A DNA stretch of 64,000 nucleotides, from the NCBI GenBank assembly GCA_022835595.1, contig BQUP01000006.1:434001-498000 (forward strand). Direction: 5' to 3'. The stretch is from Cystobasidium ongulense (taxonomy: Eukaryota; Basidiomycota; Cystobasidiomycetes; Cystobasidiales; Cystobasidiaceae). Under the pieces are notes generated by a model. It was not told the origin of the DNA. It made no database searches and was given only the letters and a program-made list of their open reading frames with translations. Positions 1-10,477 of this stretch are shown piece by piece (the stretch's first letter is position 1; each line of letters starts with the position of its first letter). Position numbers and translations under genes: made by a program.

Positions 1-1155
1 AGCTAAAGGGGTTATTGTTCAGCGGTCCGGCTGACTACGCTTGCAAACTTTAGCGTAGATGCAACTTACTCGGCGGTATATAGCTCGACGGTTGTGAACA
101 TGTACTGGATGGCCCACGGCTTTTCAGGTGTACCATCTGGATTTCGGGCTTGCCATTCCAAGGCATATGTATAGCCCTCTGGCGCCGTCAAGCCATTGAG
201 AGGAGGATCGCTGTCATGTTCTAGGACGGTTTGAGGATGCCTGACCATCGTAAGTCTGTGCCAGTCACGAAGGAAGCCATTAACCGGTTCTCTTGAACCT
301 GGGAACGAAACAAATGTCAGCTACAGACACTTTTACTCAAGTGATTTCGAATCGACCACTCACGCAATGGCATAGGTTGTGGAATACATGCTCTGCCGAA
401 TCCAACATCAACAAGATATAGGTTCTCGTCGTTCTGTTCATCAATTGAATCTTCGAATGTAACGAAAATGGTCATATGGCTTTGAATGCCCAGCTGTAGA
501 TATAGCCAAGTCGCTATCAGCGGAATTGCGAGCCAGTGTTTACAAGGAACTAGTCACCTGAGGCGTCTTCAAAGGATCTAGCTCGCCGTTGACACGAGCT
601 GCTCCTGAGTAGCATCTGCAGCTGGAGAATCAGAAGCGTTGAAAACACATTTGCCAGCTACAGTTGACGTACTTGTAGCCTATTGCGCGTAGGATCTCCC
701 GGAATAGCAAGTTCTGTGAAAAGGCACGTTAGAAAGACAGTGTATACAGTATCCGAGGGTGCTTACTTGACCAAAGCAGAAACATCCACCTTTATTCACC
801 ACTACTCGCGCAAATATTTCTTGTCTGGTGGCAAGTTGGGAAGATCAGCTTCTGGTCGTGTCACTTGCTCTGCGATAAACAGCCTCACGGGTCCACCGAA
901 GGAGGCTTCTCTTCGTATACGAGGAAAGTATTGCAGAATGGCACCGCAGAGAGGTGATGCCTCGTGAGTCTTCGCCTACGGGGTTGGACGGCCGTCAATC
1001 TTTCGCCACCTTAAACATCCTCGACAATGCAAAATGGAAGGAACATACAGGTCTGCAAGTGTAGGTTGAGGAGCAGCGCCTTGCCATTGTACTCGCTCCA
1101 AGTATTGTTGCAGCTGGTCGTAGGAGTACGACGACGGTACTTTGCGGATTCGCAT
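1..1155 (-). CDS. Arylamine N-acetyltransferase-like protein (3' end beyond window)
   Basis: NAT enzymes transfer acetyl or malonyl groups from CoA to arylamines; fungal members detoxify plant and soil aromatics. The gene is spliced on the minus strand from ATG 1153-1155. Exon 1 carries the N-terminal helix (YSYDQLQQYLERV, then PTLADL), and the next exon gives HHLSAVPFCNTF, the counterpart of the VPFEN motif. A later exon has VVNKGGCFCFGQ followed by NLLFREILRAIGY, holding the catalytic Cys. A further exon has SHMTIFV (catalytic His) and YLVDVGFGRACIPQP (catalytic Asp), so the Cys-His-Asp triad is complete. The last visible exon ends at ELYTAE, next to a GTAAGT donor near 70, so the C-terminus probably lies beyond base 1. 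One residue appears inserted between GG and the catalytic CF compared with the usual RGGYCF. FIG4 starts 91 bp away on the other strand. Exact exon ends are inferred. Confidence 0.85.
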
Positions 1156-1246
1156 GTTTGCTTTGCGTGCTGTTTTGTGCCTTCAAGCCTTGCTCCTGCG
1201 TCAACTCAGGACAGACGCGCTATGGCGTGGTGACTATGCCAGCTAG
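1156..1246. promoter_or_regulatory. Shared divergent promoter, NAT / FIG4
   Basis: Only 91 bp separate the NAT start codon (minus) from the FIG4 start codon (plus), so transcription of both must begin in or near this interval. No TATA box is evident. Confidence 0.5.
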
Positions 1247-4200
1247 ATGGCTTCAGCGGGAGAAGCGACAGGCGATGGTGCTGGAGAGCTTGAACGGTTG
1301 AAGGAGCCAGAAGGAAGTGACAATAATGGCCATGAAGACAAGGACGACAAGTCCAGCCAGAATGGAGCAATCATAATGGCGGAAACGGTGCCGGCTTCTG
1401 CGGCCGCCGAAACGCCTGCAGCAAGTGGCATTGCTGCAAGACCCGACGACGAGGACGAAGAAGCAGCTCCGAAGACAGAGAGCGCTGCAGCAGATGATAT
1501 CAACGTGCACTCGCGTCAAGCAACGACCGAGACCGACGACAAGGGATCGATCACGCCGTCGCTGGAGCAGCATCGTGATGGAGACGGTGCAGAGCAGTCA
1601 GCCGAGCAGCAGCAGCAGCAACACCAAATCCACAATGCACCCAAGGATAAGCTTGTCCTTGAGAAGTACACGCTGTACAAGACTGAGAGTGTGAGCTGAG
1701 CGGAGCTGATGGAGGGGTGCTGGTGGCGCGAACACTGCTGATGGACAAACAATCTTGCAGCGCGTATACATTGTGGGCTCGGACCAGGGCAGTAAGCGCT
1801 ATCGCATCCTCAAGATAGACCGACACTACTCGCCCTCCGATACCGTCCATGAGCTCAATATTACCGAAGATGAGATGGTGTATAATCCTGCCGAGTGCAA
1901 GCAGGTCCTTGCAATGATAGGAGATGGGAATAAGACTGTTGGCGGACTGCAAGCAGTCGTATCCAACTTCTACGGTACGATTTATCTCCTTGCTGGGTGT
2001 TGCCTGGTGACTGACATGCCAATTCAGGCATCGTGGGATTTGTCAGATTTACAGCAGGATGGTATGCGATTCTCATCAAGCAGCGCGCTGCCGTTGGGCT
2101 CATCGGAGGCCACTACATCTATCACTGCGAGGAGTCTCTTATCATACCGATAAGTAGCAACGCCAAACCAGAGAAGCCGTCGGAGGAGACAAAGTAAGTT
2201 GATAATTGCCTGGAGCGCTTAAGTCGACTCTGACTTGGCGCAACATAGACTCTTCAATGCATTTCAGCAGGTCGACCTCTCAAAAAACTTTTACTTCAGC
2301 TATTCTTACGACCTCACGAACACCTTGCAAACGAATCTCACGCGGCCCACGAGCCGTCTTGGCCATCTACCGCGCGATTCTGCAGGTGACAAGCGACATT
2401 GGGTAGCCGACCATGCATTTCACGAGCCCAGTCAACCCGATAGTATATATCGAGAGCCGGACATCAAATCAGCTTGGGGTTTCAACGATAGATTCATGTG
2501 GAACCACTTCTTGCTTCGTCCAGCTTTCTTCGCTAAGATTAAAGAGAAGAAGGACTCGAATTGCTGGATTATGCCTCTCGTTCATGGTTTTGTGGATCAA
2601 GCAAGTAAGTGCATTGCATCTATCGAAACAAATACGGAACGCTCAAACCTTAAATTGTCTTGCAGAGGTATCAATTTTCGGGAGGACTGTATATGTGACT
2701 ATCATCGCGCGCAGATCACGATATTTCGCTGGTGCTAGATTTCTCAAACGAGGCGTGAATGACGAAGTGCGCTCGATCGATCTAGTACAATATGCGACCT
2801 GACTGATGTCTCGTTGGTACAGGGCAACGTCGCTAACGACGTAGAGACCGAGCAAATTGTGCATGAAGCCCTTACGACTTCTTTCTTCGATGCCCCTATG
2901 GATTCTCCGCATGGTCGGCACATCCTCCCAAGATACACAAGCTACGTGCAGCACCGTGGCAGCATCCCTCTATCATGGCAACAGGACACCAGTACTTCGA
3001 GCTTGAAGCCACCGATTCACTGTGCGCATGTTTGCAAGAACTGCTGAGTAATGGTGATCAGCTGAATTGGTTTTTCCATCAGTGCATCTTGTCGACCCTT
3101 ACCATTCTGCAGCAGCTTTACATTTTGATGACCTCTTTTGCCGGTATGGAACGCCAATCATCGTTCTAAACCTCATCAAGACTCGAGAGCACGAACCGCG
3201 AGAGTCTAAGCTCATCGAGCCTTACATCGAATGTATCAACTACCTGAATCAGTTCTTGCCGGATGCGCAGAAGATCAAGCTCATTCCGTTTGACATGAGT
3301 GCTGCCTATAAGAAGTGAGCTTGCACTGCAATAGCTGTTCGCACTTTCCTTCAAAGCTTATATCTCCCTCTCTAGTCGTTCCATGGATGTCATTGGTGTT
3401 CTAGAGGATATTGCCGAAGAAGTTCTCGAAACTACAAAGTTCTTTCATAGTGGCCCTGAACCTGCCGCTTACAGCATGCAGGCAAACTCCCCGGATCTCA
3501 GGTGAGTCATCCTCAGGAATGTTTGATACTCAATCTCACAAATCTGTTACAGTGAGACGCCTCCAGGCTATCGCTCAACGCCACTACTGCAGAACGGAGT
3601 TTGCCGGACCAATTGTATTGATTGCCTCGAGTATGTGCACTCGATTGATTCAGTATATCTATTCGCTAATGCAGTTTGCGTGGACTAGTCGTACGAATGC
3701 TGCTCAATTCGTCATTGCAAAGGCCGCCTTCGGACATCAGCTACATGCCCTCGGCATCGTCAGCAACCCACATCTGGGATACGATAGCGACGCAGCCAAC
3801 TTGTTAACAGAGATGTATCATGAGTAAGCTGGACCCTCAGAATGATGTCACAATCTATGAGACTGACGAAGCAATCTGTAGTCACGGAGATACTATCGCT
3901 CTGCAGTATGGCGGGTCACACCTGGTTAACACGATGAACACGTACCGCAAGATCAACCAGTGGCAATCCCATTCTAGAGATATGGTCGAGGGTATCAAGC
4001 GCTTCTACGCCAATGTTGCATTGGATCAAGACAAGCAAAATTCGATCAACTTGTTCCTCGGAATTGATTCGAATACAGACACTATAGCTGGTTATGCGGG
4101 AAACCTGCTTACAAGTAGTCAGCTCGCGGCAGAAAAGGGTGAAGATGGTGATACGAGCAAGCACACTAACGAGAAAGAAACCTCCGATAGTGAGGACGAA

Positions 4201-5043
4201 GAAGAATTGCGACAGCCCGTTCGAAGAGACTATAGACAATGGTACATGCCTGAACATCTGGAAGATCTACCGGATGAGCAGGAACTGACCTCGGCAATGC
4301 AAGAGATCGCAACGGAATACGATAATTACTGGAACGAATAGTAGGTTGAACGGTGTGAAATATTTCCACATAGAACTGACCTTTTCTGCAGCTATCGACC
4401 TAGACTCGTTACGAATTTCGAACGCCATTTCGCTTATAAAGTCAATAGTACTGCCCGCTACAATCCGCACATGCATTCGGATCGGGTAGTTGCAGATCCC
4501 AACGACCTGAGCCCTTTTAAAGCGCGACCTCTAGTACAATCGCACCCTCCAAGGTATGTTGCTTTCCCCCGCGTAGCACAGTACCGCATACTTACCCCTC
4601 TCCGTAGGATCAATGTAGGAGTACGGCGATGGATGAGTGTCAACAACAAGCGAGCCTCACACTTGACGAGTGACACTACAAACGCGAAGCCTGTCAGTAC
4701 GAAGCAAGATGAGCAAGAATCTGATGATGAGGAGATTCTGCCTTCGATTACTACTACAGAAGGTCTCGCCCTGCGGCTTCTCAATCCCAAGGTACATAAC
4801 GCCGAAGCAGAGGAATATGCGAGCTATGTGGATCAATACAGAAATCTCAACCTTTCGAACGAACTGCAATATGAGCAATCAGCTGCGGATATGGAACTCT
4901 ATGAACAGGCTGTCCGGATAACAAAGGGCAATGCAACGTTGTCGAATCTACTTCATGTAGATGCTTCAGATGCGTCAATTTACGAGAAGCACGTAGGTAG
5001 TCTTCGCTCGCAAGAGTTGGGCTTGCGGATAACGGACAGCTGA
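1247..5043 (+). CDS. FIG4: FIG4 polyphosphoinositide phosphatase (SAC domain)
   Basis: FIG4 removes the 5-phosphate of PI(3,5)P2 on vacuole and endosome membranes and works in a complex with Fab1/PIKfyve and Vac14. The gene has about a dozen short introns and should encode roughly 1000 residues. A poly-acidic, Gln-rich N-terminus (about 140 residues) precedes the SAC domain. Family blocks seen in order are [74 protein letters not shown] and the catalytic CX5R loop CIDCLDRTNAAQF. An intron splits that loop between the second Asp and the Arg (donor after GA, near 3631). After the catalytic domain come [16 protein letters not shown] and the C-terminal region with an acidic Ser/Glu stretch. The start at 1247 is the first Met of the open frame. 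Identification is firm; individual splice sites are inferred. Confidence 0.93.
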
Positions 5044-5461
5044 AGTTATCGAATATGTAAATTTGCGAATGTAATTTGCCGCCTATACTACGCCAATTAC
5101 CAGGCGTTATGCCACGCATGCGAAATCCGGATTAAATCCGCAAATCGCCAAGGGAAAGAGATGAAGCAAATATTCCACAAAAATCATGGCAACCTCAATA
5201 TAATCTTCAGGATGTCGAGTCATCGGGTCTCGTAAACTATGAAATTACCGGCATGAATGTTACGTAGCAAGTCGCCCATAGACAGTCTACGGACATCAAT
5301 GTCACGCGTCAATACCAACGTGCTTGTTACACGGGGAGATCGCTAAGTAGCGGACGCCAAATCAACAGCTGGGTCTTGGTATAACTAAGGGACATTTCTA
5401 ATTTTGCCAGATGTTGAGACATAGTAGGAACCTGAGGCGGGCTGACTCGTAGCGTGGAGAG
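5044..5461. other. Convergent intergenic region, no gene seen
   Basis: This is the 3' space between FIG4 and the minus-strand secreted-protein gene. I see no supported coding frame, RNA gene or repeat in it. Confidence 0.6.
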
Positions 5462-6508
5462 CTAGGTCAACCAGCCTGAGCACACATCTAACATCATTTC
5501 GCCATACTCTTGTGATGCAAGGTAGAATCCCACTATAACTTTACGTGAGAGTGTGTCTGAGGGTGTCCAACCGCGCCCTTGAAATGCTAAGCAATCCACG
5601 ATGACCTGAAGGTTAGTCAAACAATTTCGTCGGTAGCCTCCTGCGGTGTCGTCTCCCTTGGGGCTGCGCATATCATTTATCAGCTGGATTAAGTCTCTTC
5701 GTCCGGGATCTAGCAGGACGTATCCAGACCCTGTCGAAGAGGAAAGATTGCGAAAAACTCTGTTAAAATGCTGCAAGAATGGGAGCATCGTTTTTAATAC
5801 TACCGGATGCAAAGCCAATGCTATTGATTGCTGGACCCTAGATGTGTGGTCATCCATGAAAAGTAGCTTATCGCCTACCCCCCATGGATCTACCTTGGTA
5901 GTAAATTCGTCGTAAGTGGTTCCCGAACCACTATCAGAGGGAGCATATGTGGAGGAAGCATTTACAGACGGAGACTGATCCAGGGGGATCGAGTTACGGG
6001 TGACATGATTCGCGTAATTGACGTAGTCGTACTCGTTGGAATATGAGGCAAGCCAGGCTCTGACTCTAGCATGTGGAGCAGCATGCTCTATCCCGACATG
6101 CGGCAAAGAGCGGGGTCCAGGGCTGCCATGATAAAGTGAGCCCCGTGGGGAGGGGGATACCAGATGACGAATCAGCGAACAAAACATCGGATCGGTCGGA
6201 AGACATTAGACCAACCTGGACTCTTGACTGGCTGAACTGAGTAAGGAAGTGTTACTGCTCCTGGATTGGATGATAAAGCCCAACCTGGAACGAGACGTGG
6301 AGTTGCCACGGCTACTGGAGAGCGTAGTAGAGTCAGTAGTAGGGCTGCTAAGATGAAGTAGGCCAGCGAAATCAAGGTCAGAGAGGTCAGCAAGTGATGG
6401 AAAATCTGATTCAACGGAAGTCGAAAACCAACCTGGCGGGTCTTCTTTCGCGGCCCATAGAATTGCGGGCAGGAGGGCTGTTATCGATAGAATACGACAG
6501 GCATGCAA
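5462..6508 (-). CDS. Putative secreted protein of unknown function
   Basis: The first exon starts at 6508 with MHACRILSITALLPAILWA, a good signal peptide (short basic n-region, hydrophobic core, small residues near the cleavage site). It continues into a Ser/Thr-rich segment up to about 6215. A second long open frame on the same strand (down to 5462) encodes a compact domain with HPVVLKTMLPFLQHFNRV and YVLLDPGRRDLIQLINDM. It reads as a folded mixed alpha/beta region without transmembrane segments. I join the two by an intron of about 120 nt (donor near 6215, acceptor near 6090), which is inferred. I do not recognise the family. A secreted cell-wall or host-directed protein is possible but unproven. 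If the join is wrong, the two frames are separate genes. Confidence 0.55.
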
Positions 6509-7468
6509 GTCAGACCGCCAAAAGGTCAGCTAGCTAAGACTATTCGATTTACTGGAAGAGGAAGACTGACCGGAAAAGTGACCTGGCCGGCATAGCGTAT
6601 TTGTACTATAGGCGAGGCAATGCAGCTGCAGACGTAACTAGGCTGTGTTCGCTCGGACGTTTCGAGTGTACAGTGGTGACGGTCTTTCCTTTAATGATGG
6701 GCAAATGTTAGGGTATTGGACAGGAGTAAAAGAGAGAAGAGAAGCGAGAGGGAGAGGGAGAGTTCAGCAGATTTCAAGGTACTACCTAAGAGCTCAAAGG
6801 CTATCCAGTTTGCAGCAAGCTGTGCACTTGTGTAGGGCCGCGTCCGACACAACAGCACAGCGCAGACATGTTCGAGGATTTGCGGTGCCATTCTATAGGT
6901 GTGGCCAAAGTTCTAGAACATATAGCTGAATTACGGCGATATTCGCATGACTTGATTTCGCATATGCCCGAATTGTTCCTTCTCTAGAGCAAGGTTGCTC
7001 CGTGCTCAAATGTTACAAAGGCTTCAGATAAGGCCCTGGTCACTTCGTAATGTGCTAGTAACATCGCGGGCGATGCACTTGCAGGAACAGCAGAACGAGT
7101 ACACCGCATTTACTGTCGATGAGTAGAACAGCATCAAGGTCAGACCATAGCAGGGGTGTGCGCAAGTAAAGGTGTCGAACAGCGTAACGTTCAGAATATG
7201 AAGCCTCCAGATGAGTTTACGAGGTAGCCTCACTGTTTCTGCAGCATAGGTACGTGCAGACTGCAGCGCCCACAATACCGATAAGAGGGGGTGGAAATGG
7301 GCCGGGCTTCAGTACAGCCAAGATGATCCCTATTGTGCTGTCCGGGAGTTCAGGTCTAAAACGATGGCTAGTGGACCGTATAGTTAGCCAGCCGTAGAAT
7401 GATAGAGGAAGTGATTAGTGCGATCTCGGTGTCTGCTATACTTGTGTATTGATTGCTATCAATCTATG
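6509..7468. other. Intergenic region with GA-rich tract, no supported gene
   Basis: This 960-bp stretch lies upstream of the secreted-protein gene (minus) and downstream of MDM35. It contains a purine-rich GA tract at about 6729-6765, i.e. a CT tract on the coding strand, as is common in fungal promoters. A minus-strand frame at 7024-7275 (83 codons, Cys-rich) has no recognisable features and I do not call it. Confidence 0.5.
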
Positions 7469-7969
7469 CTAAGGGTCCATATTGACTTCCTTCGGTTGCT
7501 TCAGAGGGAACTCTTCACGTGCTTCGCGTATTAATTGCTTGAGATCCTTGTCGTGTAGACCAACCTGGCGTGTGATGTATGTGCAATGCCGTCAGAGGAG
7601 CTGTGATGTGAACATGATATCCTTGCATACCTCGAGACATGTCCTATACGCTCTCCATGTATCACCACACTTTTGCTCGTACTCTTCGGCTTTAGCTCTA
7701 ATCTTGGCTTGCCGCGCTTCAGCTTCTGAAGGGCTCGAGTTCTCGTTTGAAAGTCCTTCGGCTGCGATGGCTATCGAGCTTTGCGATGATAATGAGCCGT
7801 TGCTGCTTGATGTCGAAGCTTGTGGGACTGCCGAAGACAGCGGAAGTGTGGATTGAGGGCGAGACCCAGGTTTGGGAGCTGCTACAGAGAGGTATTCTTC
7901 GAACCAGTGATTGAAGCACGAATCATAAGCCTTCTTGAGAGGTGTACATGGTGCATGCAGAGAGTCCAT
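7469..7969 (-). CDS. MDM35: Mdm35/TRIAP1 twin CX9C intermembrane-space protein
   Basis: Mdm35 chaperones Ups-family lipid-transfer proteins (phosphatidic acid and phosphatidylserine shuttling) in the mitochondrial intermembrane space. Both CX9C motifs are intact: CTPLKKAYDSC near the N-terminus, followed by FNHWFEEYL, and CGDTWRAYRTC later. An intron (donor after TGCCTTGAG, acceptor near 7571) leads to the last exon VGLHDKDLKQLIREAREEF, the typical C-terminal helix, and a stop at 7469-7471. The protein is about 150 residues, against fewer than 90 in yeast. The excess is a low-complexity Ser/Ala/Pro segment of about 65 residues between the two motifs, encoded in the same exon. No good donor/acceptor pair would splice it out. 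SUS1 is divergent, 147 bp away. Confidence 0.92.
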
Positions 7970-8116
7970 GCTGGTATAGTCGATGATGTCGAATTGAAGA
8001 AGAAGAGAAAGTGCGAGGTCCTGTCGAGCGACGGGTTGGCCTTCGTCTCACCAAAGGCAAGGTGAAAGACCAAGCTCAAGAAGCTTCAACAACATGATAT
8101 AAGTGCGTATTATCAA
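7970..8116. promoter_or_regulatory. Shared divergent promoter, MDM35 / SUS1
   Basis: The 147 bp between two opposite start codons must contain both promoters. No specific operator is recognised. Confidence 0.5.
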
Positions 8117-8620
8117 ATGAGCGCCTTCTCTGCATCCACACCCGCTCACGGCACTGCGGCCGTCAATGCTGGACCTAGCGAGTCGGCCGAACTCGAGCAA
8201 TTGACACAATCGCTTCAAGAGCGGCTCGTCAACAGTGGTGAATGGGCGCGCCTCATGAAGCATCTTAGAAAGTCATTGGACAAGTCAGAGTGGGAAGACA
8301 ACTTGAAAAGCTACGCCAGAGGTGAGTGCGAAATGTACCCTATTATGGCCTTGCCCAGATCACCTCGAGTATCAGAGCTAACGTCGACATACTGCATCAA
8401 TCACCAGAACAAGCTAGAGAGCGTGACGGTCAGGTCCATCTCAACGAAATGGTTGCTCTTATTGAACCGCAAGCCAAGTGTAAGCTTGAATCCTCAGAGT
8501 GTGAAATGCGCCTGCAAGCTGACCTTATATCTTCAAACGTTAGCCACTATCCCGCAAGAACTGCGCGATGATATTTTGAACAAGCTACGAGCATTCGTGC
8601 AGAACAACGTCGAAGATTGA
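8117..8620 (+). CDS. SUS1: Sus1/ENY2 transcription and mRNA-export factor
   Basis: Sus1 is a small helical subunit shared by the SAGA deubiquitinase module and the TREX-2 mRNA export complex. Three exons are seen. Exon 1 has a short N-terminal extension and LQERLVNSGEWARLMKHLR followed by SEWEDNLKSYAR. After an intron (GTGAGT donor near 8321, acceptor near 8358) come VHLNEMVALIEPQAK. After a second intron (GTAAGC, acceptor near 8545) come TIPQELRDDILNKLRAF and the stop at 8618-8620. These blocks match the family consensus from end to end. Retention of introns in SUS1 is a well-known trait in yeast, and two introns are present here too. The N-terminal extension of about 30 residues is Ser/Ala-rich. 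Confidence 0.93.
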   Translation: MSAFSASTPAHGTAAVNAGPSESAELEQLTQSLQERLVNSGEWARLMKHLRKSLDKSEWEDNLKSYARGECEMYPIMALPRSPRVSELTSTYCINHQNKLESVTVRSISTKWLLLLNRKPSVSLNPQSVKCACKLTLYLQTLATIPQELRDDILNKLRAFVQNNVED

Positions 8621-9127
8621 TATTGACCTGGATGCTTTACCAACCCGTCAAGGAAGCTGGCTATGGGCTTGGCCGTGTGTTTCCTGCGGAGGAAGAATAG
8701 CGGCAATGCGGCGAGCCCTGCTGGATATCCTGCAACATCTACGCTCCTCAATACCAGGATGTATAGCTGTGTACTATATCAAACATGCCATCCAGTTCAG
8801 AGACGACCACGAACCCCTCCACTTGCGCCGCTTCGACCCAAGAAGCGTTCCAGACGGAAGACCACCACGAAAGCATGCACATTCGTTTACAAACAAGGCA
8901 GTGACACTTCAGTGAAGCTATGCTTCTAGCAACAATGTTGTTGGCATAATAGAGGCGCAGATTGCTTAGCCCATGATTCAATATACATCGAAATTTCGAG
9001 AGTTTGAATTGCATCGCATCTAGTATACACGTTCCGCTGATTGAGCGGCTAACACATCTCCACCTTACTTTCCACTTTACTTCGTTTGTGGCCCCTGTAT
9101 GCCGAAAGCACAACGAATCAGTCGGGG
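8621..9127. other. Convergent intergenic region, SUS1 / PRE4
   Basis: This holds the 3' flanks of SUS1 (plus) and PRE4 (minus). Two short plus-strand frames (8663-8929 and 8706-8915) and a minus frame (8748-9131) overlap one another and show no family features, so I do not call them. Confidence 0.5.
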
Positions 9128-10229
9128 TCATCTCAATGAATCAAGGACCGGACTTACATAGCCTCTTAGACCTGCAAATGCCATCCAGTCTGTCTCGACA
9201 GACATCGAGTCTGATATTGAGACTCCACTCTTGCTGATTTTGGCAATTTGGAACTGTCAGATGTGTATATGTCAGCGAGTGTGTTTGGTATAACAGGTGA
9301 AGCGAAAGAGGGCCAATAACGAACCTTATTCAGGGAACGAGCGTCACGGTAGAAAAGAACCTTCATGCAAGTCTTGAGCAGATCTTCCGCTTCCGCTTCA
9401 CTGAGCAGTCCATTTGGCGCATCTTCTTGTGCCTTACGCATGAGGGGTAATGCAATCATGGAACCATAGCCTGTCGCCATGCTGGGAGCGGAATAGGTGG
9501 TCCCCTGCAGATCAACGTAGGCGAGGAATCTGCACATACGCAGGGTCAGATGACGTACGTGTGAAGTAACGTGGTGACAGCCAACCTACGGTGCGCTACT
9601 ATCCTTGACCTCTTTACCATCATAGCTTTGACTAGTCTCCCATCCCGCAACAAGCAACGAGTTCCACAAAGGGTCCATCTTGGTTCGCCTGTTGTACATG
9701 ACTCGTGTGAGGTATTCAAAGACTTGACTTGTGCGTAGTTCGTGGCCATCATCGAGCTGTGATTGCTTGACTGTGAGCCCGTCGAGCATGTGTTGAAGCT
9801 GTTGATAATCCGATAGATCTCCGCCTGCTCCGACACAGGTGAAGTTTCCAACGGGATGCAGACGTTGAATGTCGTCGAATCGAGCGAGTGAGCCGTACGA
9901 TGCTGTGGTAGTGTATTCGTGTATCAGCATGCGTTCAAATGGCCTTGTGCAGGTGAGGTCGCCTTCGTGTGCAGGCTACGCAAGCGGCGTGCGTTGGCTG
10001 CAGGCTCACCTAGGTTATCGGCAGCGAGCATGACACCTCCATCATACTTGAGTCCGAGCACACTTGTGCCTGTCATGATGGGCTGCTGGGTGTGCGAGAC
10101 TGGCTCATGGCTGGCCGCTGACGACCAGCTCGCGCCTGGGAATTCCACGAAGTCGACTGCTGGACGAGAGGACCAGGTCTGACCTGGGAGATGCGTAGGC
10201 AGCTGTGCCGATCCAAAAAGGTGCGACAT
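9128..10229 (-). CDS. PRE4: 20S proteasome subunit beta-7 (PRE4/PSMB4)
   Basis: This is a non-catalytic beta-ring subunit of the 20S core. The start is taken at MSHLFGSAQLP (ATG 10227-10229), which leaves a short propeptide before QQPIMTGTSVLGLKYDGGV. A longer in-frame start at 10364 adds 45 residues without family similarity. The next exons carry SYGSLARFDDIQRLHPVG, QVFEYLTRVMYNRRTKMDPL, WNSLLVAGW, GTTYSAPSMATGYGSM, a segment with LKTCMKVLFYRDARSLNKF and a final exon ending near GLRGYVSP with a stop at 9128-9130. A GTAAGT sits inside the last codons (after GLRGY), so a further small exon cannot be excluded. Introns interrupt the frame at least three times. The mature N-terminus (TGTS) has Thr-Gly-Thr, but the family is inactive. 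Confidence 0.92.
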
Positions 10230-10477
10230 CGTGTAGTTTGGATTGTTGACTTGGCTGGATGATGCGGCGATTGGAGCAAGTCGAAAGCGTCGAAGCTGCC
10301 TCTCTTGTGACGCGGCCCGAATGTGGTGGCACTCGAATGTGGAAAGCAAGCAGAAGCAGGACACATGGAAGCATGCTCATTGGACTCCCCCACGTAATTT
10401 ATAATGCTTCTCAGCATTGCGTCTTGCTACTGTCTGCTTTATTCACACTTTGATACATGTCTACATATGAAATGCTA

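Noticed and set aside
8748-9131. Extension of PRE4 through a GTAAGT near its stop
   Set aside because: The downstream frame has no similarity to the proteasome C-terminus and the unspliced ending gives a normal length. I mention the donor but keep the stop at 9128-9130.
10365-10477. Overlapping minus frames upstream of PRE4 (to 10417) as a separate gene
   Set aside because: They are shifted frames over the PRE4 5' region without features.
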